Source: WHTK01 sp965197795 (lineage in GTDB: Bacteria; Chloroflexota; Dehalococcoidia; DSTF01; WHTK01). Taken from it: a DNA stretch of 64,000 nt. The notes below the pieces were generated by a model. It was not told where the DNA came from, made no database searches, and saw nothing but the letters and a program-made list of their open reading frames with translations. The DNA lies in contig OZ240228.1 of assembly GCA_965197795.1 (NCBI GenBank), positions 806,001-870,000 on the forward strand. Reading direction: 5' to 3'. Of this stretch, positions 19,800-28,136 are shown piece after piece. A program made the position numbers and the translations under genes. Position 1 is the stretch's first letter. Each line of letters opens with the position of its first letter.

Positions 19800-20651
19800 G
19801 TGAACCAGGGCGCGATAATCGAAGCCGTGGCGTTCGACTGCTACGGCACGCTGATCGACTTCGGCGATGAGGCTTACATTCGCGCCTATGGCACCATCTG
19901 CCGTGATCAGGGCCTTTCGCTCACCGGCGAGGTGCTGTATCAGAAGTGGATGGAGATCTGGCGCCGGCTGGTCGATGACGGACGTCTGGCGGCCACAACC
20001 GACGCTGTTCCGGGGCCCAATACGCCGGGCGCGCTGAGTGAGACGGTCCAGATCCCACCGCATCAGCAGCACCACGCCGCCAGGAGCCGCAATCGCCCGA
20101 TCGACGGGCCCGTGCCGCCGTTCCGTAGCTACCGCGAGGAGTGGACGGAGCATTTCGCGTTGTGCTTTGAGGAGCTCGGCGTGCAGGGCGACGCGGCGGC
20201 CGGCCACGAGCATCTGCGCCGAATGCTGGCGGAGGCGCCTGCTTTCGAGGAGGCGCTACGCACCGTCGAGACCATCGGCCGCAAGCTACCCGTGGCAATG
20301 ATGTCGAACGCGGATGACGACTTCCTGTTCCCCGCGTTGGGCCGAAACGCCTTGACCTTCCCCGTCGTCCTGTCCTCCGAAGAAGCGCGCGCCTACAAAC
20401 CACACCGGTCGATCTTCGAGCTACTTAGCGAGCGCCTGGGCGTTGCGCCGCAGAACATCCTCTACGTCGGAGATAGCCTGGTCGCCGACGTGAACGGTTC
20501 GAGGAACGCCGGCATGCGCGCTGCCTGGATCAACCGATCTGTTGATAGCAAGGACGCCAGCGACTGGGCCGGTATGGGACGTGATACGGCGGAGCCCGAC
20601 TGCGAGGTCAGGCGCCTCGACGGGTTGATCGAAGCGCTCGAGCTGCGATGA
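19800..20651 (+). CDS. HAD-family hydrolase
   Basis: 283 aa. Motif I is FDCYGTLIDF (nucleophile and acid/base Asp), motif II is VAMMSNADDD, and motifs III/IV are in KPHRSIFELL and ILYVGDSLVADVNGSRNAG, as in haloacid dehalogenase-like phosphatases. Between about 19985 and 20110 there is a Pro/His/Arg-rich stretch (PHQQHHAARSRNRP) that does not look like a HAD cap and may be an insertion or a locally shifted frame. The start is the GTG at 19800. The stop overlaps the hemL ATG by 4 bases, so the two are translationally coupled. Substrate unknown. Confidence 0.85.
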   Translation: MNQGAIIEAVAFDCYGTLIDFGDEAYIRAYGTICRDQGLSLTGEVLYQKWMEIWRRLVDDGRLAATTDAVPGPNTPGALSETVQIPPHQQHHAARSRNRPIDGPVPPFRSYREEWTEHFALCFEELGVQGDAAAGHEHLRRMLAEAPAFEEALRTVETIGRKLPVAMMSNADDDFLFPALGRNALTFPVVLSSEEARAYKPHRSIFELLSERLGVAPQNILYVGDSLVADVNGSRNAGMRAAWINRSVDSKDASDWAGMGRDTAEPDCEVRRLDGLIEALELR

Positions 20652-21937
20652 AGCGAAAGACGGAACGTTCGCGGCAGGTCTTCGAGGAGGCCCAGCGTTA
20701 TATGCCAGGCGGCGTCAACAGCCCCGTGCGCTCCTTCCGAGGCGTCGGCGGCGATCCCGTTGTCGTGGCGTCCGCAGCGGGTGCTCGGATCACTGACGCC
20801 GACGGCAATTCGTATATCGACTACTGCGGCTCCTGGGGACCGCTGATCCTGGGGCACGCGGACCGCGAGGTCGTCGATGCGGTCCAGCGAGCCGCCGCCA
20901 GAGGCTTGACCTACGGCGCCGCGACCGAGGCAGAGGTGGAGCTGGCTCGGCTCGTCTGCCAGTACGTGCCGTCGATCGAGATGGTGCGCTTTGTAAGCTC
21001 CGGTACAGAGGCGACGATGTCAGCGATCCGCGTGGCGCGCGGGCATACCGGCCGCAGCAAGATCGTCAAGTTCGAGGGCTGCTACCACGGTCACGCCGAC
21101 GGGCTGCTGGTCCAGGCCGGCTCCGGCGTCGCCACGCTCTCGTTACCGGATAGCGCAGGCGTGCCAGCCTCGTACGCAGGCGAGACGCTGGTAGCGCCCT
21201 ACAACGATATCGAGGCCGTCAGCGCTTTGTTCGAGCGCTGGGGCGATGAGATCGCGGCGGTGATTGTCGAACCGGTCGCGGCGAACATGGGTGTGGTGCC
21301 GCCCGCCGCCGGTTTCCTCGAGATGCTGCGCACCTACTGCAGCGATAACGGGGCGCTGCTGATCTTCGACGAGGTGATCACGGGCTTTCGAGCCGGGCTC
21401 GGCGGGTACCAGGCGTATGCCGGCGTCATGCCGGACCTCACTTGCCTGGGCAAGGTGGTGGGGGGCGGGATGCCCGTTGGGGCCTATGGCGGCCGGCGCG
21501 AGGTCATGCAGCAGGTGGCGCCCTTGGGCCCCGTCTACCAGGCGGGCACGCTTTCGGGCAACCCGTTGGCGATGGCGGCAGGCATCGCGACCCTGACACG
21601 ACTGGCGCAACCAGACTTCTACGAGACGCTGGACGCGAAAGCATCACGACTGGCGGATGGCATAGCGGCGGCGATTGCCCGCCATGAAGTTCCAGCAAGG
21701 CTCAGCAGGGTTGGCTCGATGATGACGCTTTTCTTCGCCGCAGAAGCCCCTCATGACTACGCGAGCGCACGCCAAGCCGACGCTCAGGCATACGCTCGCT
21801 TCTTCCACGCGTTGCTGGACGCCGGAGTGTACTTCCCGCCCTCGCAGTTCGAGGCGGCGTTCGTGTCGGCGGCGCACAGCGATTCGGACATCGACACGAC
21901 GATCGCTGCGGTCGACGCTGCCCTTGGGGTGGACTGA
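20648..21937 (+). CDS. hemL: Glutamate-1-semialdehyde 2,1-aminomutase
   Basis: 429 aa, standard length for the PLP enzyme that turns glutamate-1-semialdehyde into 5-aminolevulinate for tetrapyrroles. Family marks: YMPGGVNSPVRSFRGVGG at the N-terminus, FVSSGTEATMSAIRVARG, FEGCYHGHADGLLVQAGSG, the Asp of LLIFDEVITGFR and the PLP lysine in LGKVVGGGMPVGAYGG. All key residues are present. Overlaps the HAD gene upstream by 4 bases and touches the PPOX gene downstream by one base. Confidence 0.95.
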   Translation: MKRKTERSRQVFEEAQRYMPGGVNSPVRSFRGVGGDPVVVASAAGARITDADGNSYIDYCGSWGPLILGHADREVVDAVQRAAARGLTYGAATEAEVELARLVCQYVPSIEMVRFVSSGTEATMSAIRVARGHTGRSKIVKFEGCYHGHADGLLVQAGSGVATLSLPDSAGVPASYAGETLVAPYNDIEAVSALFERWGDEIAAVIVEPVAANMGVVPPAAGFLEMLRTYCSDNGALLIFDEVITGFRAGLGGYQAYAGVMPDLTCLGKVVGGGMPVGAYGGRREVMQQVAPLGPVYQAGTLSGNPLAMAAGIATLTRLAQPDFYETLDAKASRLADGIAAAIARHEVPARLSRVGSMMTLFFAAEAPHDYASARQADAQAYARFFHALLDAGVYFPPSQFEAAFVSAAHSDSDIDTTIAAVDAALGVD

Positions 21938-22419
21938 TGGCGCGTTGGGCCGACGTAGAAGCGGCGGACGCCGGCTTCGCGGCCGCGGTGCGGTCTCTGT
22001 TCGACGCGCACGTCCACAAGGTCATGGCGACCATACGGGCCGACGGCTCGCCTCGAGTCAGCGGTATTGAAGTGACGTTCTCCGATGGCGACATTTGGTT
22101 CGGGTCGATGGCAGACGCGCGAAAGCTGGACGACCTGACGCGCGACCCGCGCCTCGCGCTGCACTGTACGCCGGACGACCCTCCGCCGGATCCGACCCTG
22201 TGGAGCGGCGATGCGAAGCTATCCGGGCGCGCTGAGGAGGTGGACGACACGGAGCGCCTGAAGTCGATGGGTGACGGTGGCGATGGCGCGTCTACCGGCC
22301 GCTTGTTCCACGTCGACCTAAGCGAGGTCGTCCTGACCAGGGTGGGGGACCCGCCAGACCATCTTGCCGTGACGCTCTGGACGCCGGAGGGCGGCATCAA
22401 ACGTCTCCAGAGCCACTGA
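21937..22419 (+). CDS. PPOX-class flavin/F420-binding protein
   Basis: 160 aa with the split-barrel fold pattern of pyridoxamine-5'-phosphate-oxidase-like proteins: VHKVMATIRADGSPRVSGIE, then DIWFGSMADARKLDDLTRDP, a hydrophobic strand LALHC and a C-terminal VVLTRVG strand. Proteins of this class use F420 or FMN. The ATG shares one base with the hemL stop. The call as PPOX-fold is firm; cofactor and substrate are inferred only. Confidence 0.8.
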   Translation: MARWADVEAADAGFAAAVRSLFDAHVHKVMATIRADGSPRVSGIEVTFSDGDIWFGSMADARKLDDLTRDPRLALHCTPDDPPPDPTLWSGDAKLSGRAEEVDDTERLKSMGDGGDGASTGRLFHVDLSEVVLTRVGDPPDHLAVTLWTPEGGIKRLQSH

Positions 22420-22474
22420 CGGAGGGCTTCCCGCGGCGTTCGCGGCAGGGCTTGGACGGTTGATCGATTTTCGC

Positions 22475-22503
22475 TTGTCCGCGACTTCGAGCCGGTCTAT
22501 ACT
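22475..22503 (+). promoter_or_regulatory. Likely sigma-70-type promoter of dnaN
   Basis: TTGTCC (22475-22480) and TATACT (22498-22503) are separated by 17 bases and lie 44 bases upstream of the dnaN ATG. This is the best promoter-like pair in the interval after the PPOX gene. Confidence 0.55.
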
Positions 22504-22546
22504 TCCCTCAATCTTTAGTAAATTGCTTAGCTACGTGAGCGAATAA

Positions 22547-23680
22547 ATGAAAGTCACCTGCACTCAGGAAGCCCTTTCGCGCGGACTCAGCGTTGTTGGC
22601 AGGGCGGTCGCTGCACGCAGCACCCTGCCGATTACGTCTCACGTTTTGATCACGACTGAGGATGACGGGAAGCTACGCCTCTCGGCCACCAATCTCGAGA
22701 TCACGATGAACTACTGGATCGACGCGGAGATAGGCGAGCCGGGTTCGGCGGCGGTGCCGGCGCGACTGCTGACCGACTTCGTAAACACGCTGCCGTCCGA
22801 CCGAATCACGTTGGAGCTGTCGCCTCGGTCTCGACAGCTTAAGGTCGAGTGCGCGCGTAACGAGGCCCAGATCAGCGGCCTCGACGCGGAGGATTTCCCG
22901 CCCACGCCGGTCGTCCAGGACGGCATCGAAGTCCAGTTGGAGGCGAAAGGCCTGCGTCAGGCGATCGCTCAGACCGTGTTCGCAGCGGCAACGGACGATT
23001 CGCGGCCCGTGCTCACCGGCGTCGACACGAAATTCGACGACAACCTGCTGACGCTGGCGGCCTCGGACGGATTCCGGCTTTCCGTCTACAAGCTGCCCCT
23101 GGCAGCATCGGTGGAAGCAACAGAGATCGTCGTGCCATCACGCGCGCTCTCAGAACTGAGCCGTCTGCTGGCCGAGCAAGACGAAGCGGTGACGCTGCGA
23201 ACGAACGCGGCGAAGACGCAGGTGCTGTTTCGCTTGGCCAACGCCGAAATGGTGGCGCAGCTGATTCAAGGCACGTTCCCCAACTTCAACCAGCTGATTC
23301 CGCCTAGCTCCACCAGTCGCGCCGTGGCGGAGGTGGGCGAATTCTTGCGCGAGACGCGGACGGCCTCGGTGTTCGCCCGCGACGGTTCTGGGATTGTGCG
23401 TCTCGTGGTTACGCCAGGGCAGGGTGTGACGCCCGGCAAGATCGTAATCTCGGCACGCGCCGAAGAAGTGGGCGATAACGAGGGCGAGATCGACGCGGCC
23501 GTCGAAGGCGAGGGCGTGAAGATCGCGTTCAACGGCAAGTACTTGCAAGACGTCCTGCAGGCCCTCGAGACCGGGCAGCTCGCGATGGAGACGACGGGTC
23601 CCTCCAGCCAGGGCGTCTTCAAGACGCTAGGAGACGACAACTACGTCCACGTCATCATGCCGATGTTCGTTCAATGGTGA
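22547..23680 (+). CDS. dnaN: DNA polymerase III beta sliding clamp
   Basis: 377 aa, the normal clamp length, with the three repeated domains. Recognisable segments are the N-terminal MKVTCTQEALSRGLSVVGRAV, STLPITSHVLI, ARNEAQISGLDAEDFPP, the domain 2 VLTGVDTKFDDN and LAASDGFRLS, and the C-terminal YVHVIMPM. The clamp tethers polymerase III to DNA. The last residues (FVQW) are unusual for the family, and the last 54 bases overlap, on the opposite strand, the 3' end of a serine recombinase, suggesting that an element integrated at the gene end and replaced its final codons. No dnaA or recF is adjacent. Confidence 0.95.
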   Translation: MKVTCTQEALSRGLSVVGRAVAARSTLPITSHVLITTEDDGKLRLSATNLEITMNYWIDAEIGEPGSAAVPARLLTDFVNTLPSDRITLELSPRSRQLKVECARNEAQISGLDAEDFPPTPVVQDGIEVQLEAKGLRQAIAQTVFAAATDDSRPVLTGVDTKFDDNLLTLAASDGFRLSVYKLPLAASVEATEIVVPSRALSELSRLLAEQDEAVTLRTNAAKTQVLFRLANAEMVAQLIQGTFPNFNQLIPPSSTSRAVAEVGEFLRETRTASVFARDGSGIVRLVVTPGQGVTPGKIVISARAEEVGDNEGEIDAAVEGEGVKIAFNGKYLQDVLQALETGQLAMETTGPSSQGVFKTLGDDNYVHVIMPMFVQW

Positions 23681-25213
23681 TAAACCGACGCGAGGTTTTG
23701 GGACCTGCGAGTCGTCCAATGGCAGCACTCCGGCAACCGTCGCCCGCTCCTGGGTCGCCGTCACGCTGACCTGGAGCGCTTCCAGAATCTGCTCGCGGTC
23801 GCGCTCGCTGGCTCGATCGAGCCAGGCTCCGACCGCCGTGCAGGCCGAGTGCAATGCCGCTTCGTCCATGGCTCCGTAGGCTGACGCGTCTAGTGGCTGT
23901 AGCGACTTGAGCCGCTCGGTGATCACCTCCTGCTGCCGCCGGATGTCGGCCAGTTCAGTCTCGACCACGTCCTCATTGACTTCGCCGTAGCCGAACAGGC
24001 GCACGAGCCGTGCCTCCCGCTTCTTGAGCGATTTGAGCTGGGCGTCTAGGCGACCGGCCTCTTCGGGGTCGGTGTCGGAGTCCGCCGAGCGTGTGAGCTC
24101 GCGAAGCACCACCTCCGGCGAGGCGAGCAGCCGCCGCATCTCGGTCCAGGCTCCCGCCTCCAGGGCGTCGGCCCTCACGTAGCGCCCCGAGCATTCGCGC
24201 CCGGTGTTGGTGTCGTAGGAGTGGTGGCAGCGATAGTAGCTGTACTCGCGCCCCTTGCTCTTAAGCGTCTGGCCGACCATGGCGCCGCTGCAGATCCCAC
24301 AGCGGGCCCGCCCGCCCAGAGCGTAGTGGCGGTGGGTGCCCTGCCGCCGCGCTCGCTCCGGATCATGGAGGATCGTCTGCACGCGGCGCCATATGGCGGC
24401 GTCGATGATCGGGGGCGAGGCTCCGGGTACCGCAATGTGCTCGTCGAGCGGTCGCTCGATGACCTCGCTGCGGCGCCGGCCGTTTGCGGCGCGTGAGCTA
24501 ACGCGCTTTGTGCGCCGGTAGACGGTGTGGCCGGTGTAGGTCTCGTTTGTCAGCACGCGCCGGATGGTGAGCGGGTACCAGCGGCCACCGGCCAGCGCCG
24601 GGATGGCAGCCTCGTTAAGCTCGCGTGAGACCGCCGAGAAGCTCCTCGTCTCGGAGTAGCGCTCGAAGATGCGCCGCACGACGGTCGCCTGGAACGGCTC
24701 GAGCTCGCGCTGACCCGTTGCCTGCTCATAGGTGTAGCCATAGCAACCGGCTCCGGTCCCCTGCGGCAGGCGGCCCGACCGCGCCCGCTCCACCTTGCCG
24801 CGCATTGTTCGCTCAGCAATCTTCTCCCGCTCGAACTCGGCGGCAAACGCCTTAACCGATCGCAGGAGCTGACCCGTCGCGGTGTCCTCGAAGTTCTCGG
24901 TCACGAACTGAAGAGAGACTCCACGCTCCTCCATCTCCTCGACGAGGATGGCTACGTGAGTCTGCTTTCTGCTGAGCCGGTCAAGGGCATAGGAGAGGAC
25001 CACGTCAACCATCGCCTTTGCGGCCAAGGCCCGAACCTCGGTTAAGCCAGAACGCTCAAGACTGAATCCGCTGGCTGAGTCCCTAACAGTCCCCTCCACC
25101 GTCCAGCCATTCTTCTCGGCCAGCGCAAGACAGGCCCTCTCCTGGGTATCGAGCGAGGTGCCTTTACGTTCCTGAGCATCGGTTGAAACACGGCTGTAGA
25201 TCACGCACTGCAT
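23627..25213 (-). CDS. Large serine recombinase (integrase/resolvase)
   Basis: 528 aa. Residues 1-150 are the catalytic resolvase domain: YSRVSTDAQ with the nucleophilic Ser, LDTQERACLALA, and the LDRLSRKQTHVAILVEEM helix. Then a Recombinase domain (GCYGYTYEQATGQRELEPF onward) and a zinc beta-ribbon (CGICSGAMVG ... CSGRYV), followed by a coiled coil. This layout is that of phage/ICE large serine integrases. The final 18 codons are the antisense of the dnaN 3' end, so integration next to dnaN probably shaped its C-terminus. The ATG at 25213 is preceded by a weak GGGATC. It is the first gene of the accessory region. Confidence 0.9.
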   Translation of the reverse strand: MQCVIYSRVSTDAQERKGTSLDTQERACLALAEKNGWTVEGTVRDSASGFSLERSGLTEVRALAAKAMVDVVLSYALDRLSRKQTHVAILVEEMEERGVSLQFVTENFEDTATGQLLRSVKAFAAEFEREKIAERTMRGKVERARSGRLPQGTGAGCYGYTYEQATGQRELEPFQATVVRRIFERYSETRSFSAVSRELNEAAIPALAGGRWYPLTIRRVLTNETYTGHTVYRRTKRVSSRAANGRRRSEVIERPLDEHIAVPGASPPIIDAAIWRRVQTILHDPERARRQGTHRHYALGGRARCGICSGAMVGQTLKSKGREYSYYRCHHSYDTNTGRECSGRYVRADALEAGAWTEMRRLLASPEVVLRELTRSADSDTDPEEAGRLDAQLKSLKKREARLVRLFGYGEVNEDVVETELADIRRQQEVITERLKSLQPLDASAYGAMDEAALHSACTAVGAWLDRASERDREQILEALQVSVTATQERATVAGVLPLDDSQVPKPRVGLSPLNEHRHDDVDVVVVS

Positions 25214-25240
25214 TGATCCCTCGAATCCTCACTCTTCCAA

Positions 25241-25474
25241 TCAACGAGGCCGGCTGCCGCGACGCCGCCAGTCTTCGAGTTCCTTCTTCGCATTTCTGCC
25301 GCCAGGGCCGAATCTATGGCGACTCAGGAACTCGGGAACTCCTCCGTATTCAAGAAGAATCACTGCGGATTCGGCCACCTTGTCATGACCGGCCAGAAAG
25401 AAAGAGCCACGGCGGGCCTCCTTGCCACAACCACACCAGCAATACCCGGTCGGGATCAAACGTTGGCCTGTCAT
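25241..25474 (-). CDS. Small CxCGxG / GHDK Cys-His protein
   Basis: 77 aa from the ATG at 25474 (AGAGG upstream). The N-terminus has a Cys cluster (GYCWCGCGKEARRGSFFLAG) followed by a GHDK motif, then YGGVPEFLSRHRF and a basic tail. I have seen this arrangement in small proteins beside mobile elements but know no function. It may bind zinc. It lies between the serine recombinase and the tyrosine recombinase pair, 27 bases upstream of the former and in the same direction. Confidence 0.55.
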   Translation of the reverse strand: MTGQRLIPTGYCWCGCGKEARRGSFFLAGHDKVAESAVILLEYGGVPEFLSRHRFGPGGRNAKKELEDWRRRGSRPR

Positions 25475-25523
25475 CCTTGAACCTCTTTCTTGAATTGTAT
25501 GCAAGCATGCTATCCACGCCACG

Positions 25524-26522
25524 TCAAGCGTCTCGGGCAGCATCAAGGGCTTCTTGTGCATGAAGCTGATCATGCCGATGAAGCATCCGGTCAATGGATG
25601 CGGCACGGCGTCGCCCTAGTACTAGTCGGATCGAATGGTCGTCAAAGTCCATGCTTCGCAACCATGCGGCAAGCGTGGCCACTAGTTGCGGACGAGTCGC
25701 CTTCGGCCAGCCTGCAAGCACGCAACTTGCCCGGAGACTATCCCGGAAGGCTCTTTCTGAGAGTCCTGCGTCGGAAGGACGACCTCGAAGGACGAAGGCA
25801 TCTCGGTCAAGCCCGGAAGCCAGTCCGTGCTTCAGCAGCGACTGCGCACCTGGTCCGACCACGAAGACAGTAACCCGATGCCCTCGCCGCATGACCTTAG
25901 CTTCCCAATACGGGGTCAGGCCGTCATCGTGCCACGTTAGGTCTCGCCATCTGAGCTCACACATCTCCTTCACATCGATCCCGCTAAAACATGCCAACGC
26001 AGCAATTGCACCTGAGATCGGGGTCCGGGTGATCCCGGCATTCAAGATGTGCTCCAAGGCGTCGGCAGTTGGTGTTGGCCCCGGCATGCGTCGCCGACTT
26101 CTGGAGCCGGGTACGGACACGCCCGCGTCGTACCAGCCCTTGACCGCTTTCTTGGGAAGAGCAGCCTGGAACATCCGCACTCGCTGGCGCCCAAGGTAAG
26201 GCGATACACCCATCATGAGGAATCGCTGAAAGGCGCGGATGCGCGTGAGTACGGTGGCCATTCCAAGCCCCTTACTCGCCTTCTCAATTAGCATCGCGGC
26301 CGCCTCGGGATCGCCACGGAGTTCTCGAAGGCTGACGCTGGTCAATTCCTCCGACAGACGCGCAAGACTCCGAAGCTGAGAAACCTCCGAAGCTACCGTA
26401 GAGGCTGCTCCGCCCAGGTCTCTGCGCCACGTCTGGAAGACAGACAACTCTTCAAGGGATGGAACAGACAGCGGGACCGCAGGGCCAGGTTGGAAAAGTT
26501 TCCCTTGAGCATCCATGCTCAC
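25524..26522 (-). CDS. Tyrosine-recombinase-like protein without clear catalytic residues
   Basis: 332 aa. It has the two-domain outline of a phage-type integrase: an N-terminal helical core-binding domain (residues about 25-110) and a C-terminal domain containing CFSGIDVKEMCELRWRDL, which aligns with the usual GLR box but has D where the catalytic Arg stands. The later RPQLVATLAAWL and VLGRRRAASIDRMLHRH segments lack the HxxR and the terminal Tyr. It therefore seems to be a non-catalytic partner. Its GTG start overlaps the stop of the catalytic-looking recombinase by 4 bases, so the two are coupled and probably act together. Confidence 0.7.
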   Translation of the reverse strand: MSMDAQGKLFQPGPAVPLSVPSLEELSVFQTWRRDLGGAASTVASEVSQLRSLARLSEELTSVSLRELRGDPEAAAMLIEKASKGLGMATVLTRIRAFQRFLMMGVSPYLGRQRVRMFQAALPKKAVKGWYDAGVSVPGSRSRRRMPGPTPTADALEHILNAGITRTPISGAIAALACFSGIDVKEMCELRWRDLTWHDDGLTPYWEAKVMRRGHRVTVFVVGPGAQSLLKHGLASGLDRDAFVLRGRPSDAGLSERAFRDSLRASCVLAGWPKATRPQLVATLAAWLRSMDFDDHSIRLVLGRRRAASIDRMLHRHDQLHAQEALDAARDA

Positions 26523-27796
26523 TTCATCTCCACCAGCACCGTGGGAAGTTGGGCTGGACCACCGTTTTCAGGGGCAGTCGAGAGAGACGACAATCGAGTC
26601 CTTAGGCGCGTCAAGGACGGCTGAACATAGTGATCGTCCATTCGGCGCGGACTGGTCCAGTTACCAGCCAGCGAAGCGACTGAACGCGAAACGAGCGTCG
26701 TCGCGAGAGTTGCAAAAGCCCTTCTATAGCCGTGAGCGGTGAATGCCTCAACACCAGCCTGAGAACACGCGACAGCCAAATCCCTCGACCATTGTCGGTA
26801 TGTCCAGGCCCCCGCCGTTATCCGTCTCCAGAAGGGGCCAGGCACACCAAATCCGATGCGCTCCGAATGAACAAATGCCCTTGCCCACGTATTGAAGGCC
26901 ACGACATAGGCCTCCAACGCATCGAGAGCGGCCTTCGGCACGGCCACCTCGAAGGGCTGGACGGAACTCTTTGCCTTGAGGATCATGCGGCCTTGACCAT
27001 TAGGAAGCCTGTGCAAGTCAGCGCCGTCTAGTCGAAGGAGGGCACCTATTCGTAGACCTCGATCCGCCAGTAGGCACAGTAGCGCCTCGTTGCGGGAGCC
27101 AATCCAGCCCTCACCGCGACTCAGGACATGCCGAACCGCTTCGGCCTCGTCGGGCGTGGGCATTCGGCCTCCACGACCACGAGACCAGCCAACGGGCAAT
27201 CGGTAGCCGGTTCCGACTAACTCGGCGACCTGTTGGAGAGCCTGATCGACATTGCCCGCTGGTTGGGGCAAGCCGAACTGTTTGAGCTCGACCTCCATCA
27301 GGAGTGCGAATGCTCGAGCCACACTGCGTCTCTGGGAAGCGAGCCATGCTGTAATGCTCCGTCCGCCATCTGACGCCATTCCACTAGCCAAGGTCTTTCC
27401 CAGTAGATCAAGGTCCGAATAGAACCTAACCAATGAGACCGGCTCGCCCAGGAGCGTTGTCGCAAGCATCAGCGAATCACGCAGTACCCAGGAGTATTGC
27501 CGAACTGTCGCCGCTGTGAAGCGGTTGGCGACCCGCCTGCCAAACTCCGCAATGAGCGCTGCGTCGTCTGCAGGTAGGCTGGCCACCCGCCCAGTTCGTC
27601 GCTTGAGGTCCCGTGACTCAGCGCCGCAACCTGGTAGAGCCTGCTGAACGTCAGTGCCGATCTTTGCAATCTGTTCGTCTAAGTCGACTGCCGATCTTTG
27701 CTTAGTAGTTTCCGTGTCAAGCTGCGACCAGAATGTCTCGGTGTCTTCCGCAGAACGGCAACCAAGAAGGGGTTGCGCTGAAGTCGGCGCCTTCAC
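26519..27796 (-). CDS. Tyrosine recombinase (integrase), catalytic-looking
   Basis: 425 aa from a GTG at 27796. The C-terminal half keeps the family residues: first Arg in LLADRGLRIGALLRLDGADL, HxxR in AFTAHGYRRAFATLATTLV, and Tyr in NWTSPRRMDDHYVQPSL. The N-terminal 200 residues contain a helical core-binding domain. It is expected to cut and rejoin DNA through a phosphotyrosine. Its codons 30-49 lie inside a copy of the 56-bp repeat described separately (27651-27708). It heads a two-gene unit with the degenerate recombinase downstream. Confidence 0.85.
   Translation of the reverse strand: MKAPTSAQPLLGCRSAEDTETFWSQLDTETTKQRSAVDLDEQIAKIGTDVQQALPGCGAESRDLKRRTGRVASLPADDAALIAEFGRRVANRFTAATVRQYSWVLRDSLMLATTLLGEPVSLVRFYSDLDLLGKTLASGMASDGGRSITAWLASQRRSVARAFALLMEVELKQFGLPQPAGNVDQALQQVAELVGTGYRLPVGWSRGRGGRMPTPDEAEAVRHVLSRGEGWIGSRNEALLCLLADRGLRIGALLRLDGADLHRLPNGQGRMILKAKSSVQPFEVAVPKAALDALEAYVVAFNTWARAFVHSERIGFGVPGPFWRRITAGAWTYRQWSRDLAVACSQAGVEAFTAHGYRRAFATLATTLVSRSVASLAGNWTSPRRMDDHYVQPSLTRLRTRLSSLSTAPENGGPAQLPTVLVEMK
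27651..27708 (-). repeat. Modular repeat copy A, inside the recombinase gene
   Basis: On the minus strand CTACTAAGCAAAGATCGGCA begins at 27708, matching 19 of 20 bases of the other copies. A second half-site, GCAAAGATCGGCACTGA (27667-27651), follows 34 bases after the first AAAGATCG. The copy lies in the coding part of the tyrosine recombinase; its spacer differs from the other copies. Confidence 0.75.
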
Positions 27797-27978
27797 GAAC
27801 TGGTCTCATTGTCTAAGTCTCGGATGGAGACTTCGGCAAAGATACGGCGCCACAACTCCAGCCAGGCAGGGGTCAGTTCTGGGACTGCTTGCCAGTCCAC
27901 TTGCACAGCAATGGCGCTCACCCTCGGCTTGGCCGAACGTGGACAAGGGTCTGACGGGTGGTGTTCGCTCATACAGGT

Positions 27979-28123
27979 AGCCCCCGAGAGGCCTGGCCTG
28001 CCAGTCTGGCGCTCTCGGGGGCTTGGTCACCGCCAGTGGCGGTTGCCCACGAATTGGGTTGGCAGGCTTGAACCTCGTTGGTTCTTGCCTGTAAGGCGTG
28101 ACGAAGGGCGTCACATCGTGACG
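27979..28123. repeat. Cluster of three hairpins between recombinase and unknown module
   Basis: This 340-base interval without a gene (27797-28136) holds an exact 12-bp inverted repeat (27979-27990 with 28012-28023, AGCCCCCGAGAG), a short stem CCGCCAGTGGCGG (28030-28042), and the near-perfect palindrome CGTCACATCGTGACG (28109-28123) preceded by GTGACGAAGGGCGTCAC. The first may end the transcript of the unknown module; the palindrome could be an operator or a recombinase site. No T-run follows the first stem. Confidence 0.5.
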
Positions 28124-28136
28124 GAGTCCATCACGG

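Noticed and set aside
1..23680. Genome-wide use of TAG as Trp
   Set aside because: Several intact genes end in TAG (LLM oxidoreductase, SIMPL gene, ribBA), so TAG is a working stop codon.
22547..23680. Chromosome origin next to dnaN
   Set aside because: No dnaA, recF or DnaA-box cluster is seen around dnaN; only a promoter-like pair is present upstream.
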